A DNA stretch of 7,309 bases from JBIYSM02 sp044759095 (GTDB lineage Bacteria > Bacillota > Bacilli > Brevibacillales > Brevibacillaceae). The notes under the pieces are model-generated. The model was not told the origin of the DNA, did no database searches, and worked only from the letters and a program-made list of their open reading frames with translations. Position 1 is the stretch's first letter. Every line of letters begins with the position of its first letter. The DNA lies in contig NZ_JBIYSM020000081.1 of NCBI RefSeq assembly GCF_044759095.2, positions 1 through 7,309 of the forward strand, read 5' to 3'. This document shows positions 6,926 to 7,309 of the stretch, piece after piece. Both the position numbers and the translations under genes were made by a program.

Positions 6926-7105
6926 TAGAGGCGCGAAAACCAAGAGTACCCCCCTGAGATCGGGAATCGTTGACGGGTGTGGGAAAGGGGAATTCGCCGA
7001 AGTGCGGCAGGTTGACCCAAAACCTCCGTGCTGGGTCTGCGTTGAACAAACGCAGGACTGTCATCCGCGTAATCACCCGTTACCCGGATGGAGAGCTATC
7101 TCACA
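6919..7105 (+). promoter_or_regulatory. Lysine riboswitch (L-box) aptamer
   Basis: This leader binds L-lysine and stops transcription of the downstream gene when lysine is abundant. The conserved L-box words appear in order: AGAGGCGCGA (6927-6936), CAAGAGTA (6941-6948), GAAAGG (6983-6988), GCCGAAG (6996-7002), GCTGGG (7030-7035) and GGAGAGC (7090-7096). Helices found by pairing: P1, 6920-6928 with 7096-7104 (9 bp); P3, 7002-7012 with 7022-7031 with one bulged C; P4, 7037-7041 with 7051-7055; P5, 7063-7067 with 7085-7089 plus 7069-7072 with 7080-7083. P2 spans about 6930-6998. GGG in a P2 loop (6962-6964) may kiss CCC in the P3 loop (7016-7018), as in known L-boxes. Position after uvrC predicts aspartokinase lysC as the target, just past the window edge. 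Confidence 0.95.
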
Positions 7106-7111
7106 ACGTCT

Positions 7112-7149
7112 CGTTGAGAACGACAGGTGTTGCCCTGTCATGTTCAACG
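7112..7149 (+). promoter_or_regulatory. Expression-platform linker hairpin
   Basis: Between aptamer and terminator, 7112-7117 pairs with 7144-7149, 7120-7121 with 7142-7143, and GACAGG (7122-7127) with CCTGTC (7134-7139), loop TGTTGC. Its lower strand 7112-7119 can instead pair with 7099-7108, which would break P1. This makes it the likely lysine-sensing switch point. Confidence 0.55.
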
Positions 7150-7165
7150 GTCCGTGTGTTAAGGG

Positions 7166-7188
7166 AAGGAGGAACCGGTATGTCATAA
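7166..7188 (+). other. Two-codon leader ORF with perfect ribosome binding site
   Basis: AAGGAGG at 7166-7172 is followed, seven bases later, by ATG TCA TAA (7180-7188). The reading frame is just Met-Ser. It ends five bases before the terminator stem begins, so a ribosome there would cover the terminator's left arm. It could be a regulatory start-stop element, or a chance or relic site. No downstream in-frame gene follows. Confidence 0.35.
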
Positions 7189-7192
7189 ACAG

Positions 7193-7227
7193 GCAGCGGC
7201 AGGTCCATCCTCGTCGTTGCTTTTTTT
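7193..7227 (+). terminator. Lysine-controlled intrinsic terminator
   Basis: GCAGCGGC plus AGG (7193-7203) pairs with CCT plus GTCGTTGC (7209-7211 and 7213-7220), with C7212 bulged, loop TCCAT and seven Ts at 7221-7227. It lies about 90 nt after the aptamer, the usual place for the L-box attenuator terminator, and no coding gene intervenes. Confidence 0.85.
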
Positions 7228-7309
7228 ATCGAGTAGGAAAGTTTAAGGGCTTCACCGTGTGAAAGCGTCCTGAAATAAACGTTCCGGAACGCATAAAAAG
7301 TTTCCTCTA
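7228..7309 (+). other. Post-terminator leader up to the window edge
   Basis: No ribosome binding site with a plausible start for lysC is seen in these 82 bases, so the gene must begin further right. A perfect 12-bp palindrome, CGTTCCGGAACG, lies at 7280-7291; alternatively GGAACGC (7286-7292) can pair with GCGTCC (7265-7270). Its role is unknown. Confidence 0.4.

Noticed and set aside
6899..6958. Short uORF (ATG 6899) at the start of the lysine leader
   Set aside because: It has no ribosome binding site and runs through conserved L-box sequence; the riboswitch explains the conservation.
5010..7076. 688-residue minus-strand frame opposite uvrC
   Set aside because: It mirrors uvrC codons and runs into the riboswitch. 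All catalytic motifs belong to the plus-strand UvrC, so it is a shadow despite its length.
6970..7262. 72- and 86-residue plus-strand frames in the leader
   Set aside because: They overlap the L-box aptamer and terminator and encode low-plausibility basic peptides. Only the final ATG-TCA-TAA with its own ribosome binding site was kept, as a separate observation.

Overview
The window looks like a chromosomal segment of a moderately GC-rich member of the Bacillales, most likely Brevibacillus-like. The evidence is strong AAGGAGG-type ribosome binding sites, GTG and TTG starts, sigma-A promoters with 17-bp spacers, a Bacillales-style UvrC, and uvrC followed by a lysine riboswitch. That last arrangement matches Bacillus subtilis, where uvrC is followed by the L-box-controlled lysC. 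The genus is inference; family order Bacillales is much safer.

Layout. Positions 1-235 hold no gene I can support. They contain a GC-rich, strongly foldable segment (about 99-212) that I could not match to a known RNA family. Positions 236-310 are a compact control region: a sigma-A promoter, a CodY-like box between its -35 and -10, and a long dyad over the transcription start. Positions 311-4921 are one complete five-gene branched-chain amino acid type ABC importer operon in the classical order livJ-livH-livM-livG-livF: lipoprotein receptor, two permeases, two ATPases. A hairpin with a poor T-tail lies between livJ and livH and probably sets a higher receptor dose. A good intrinsic terminator ends the operon at 4938-4968. 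Positions 5043-6830 encode full-length UvrC, the incision nuclease of nucleotide excision repair.

Positions 6852-7227 are a complete lysine-riboswitch leader: a near-consensus extended -10 promoter, the five-helix L-box aptamer, a switching linker and an intrinsic terminator. The controlled gene, expected to be aspartokinase (lysC), begins beyond the right edge and is not visible.

How the parts relate: both the liv operon and the lysine leader govern amino acid supply, one by import (probably repressed by CodY when branched-chain amino acids and GTP are high) and one by attenuation of lysine and aspartate-family biosynthesis. UvrC is an unrelated housekeeping gene between them. The coding genes are ordinary. 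The parts that deserve a second look are non-coding: the unexplained structured segment at the left edge, the paired operator-like sites at the liv promoter, and extra elements of the lysine leader (a hairpin that captures the 5' strand of P1, a mutually exclusive linker fold, and a two-codon ORF with a perfect ribosome binding site directly before the terminator).
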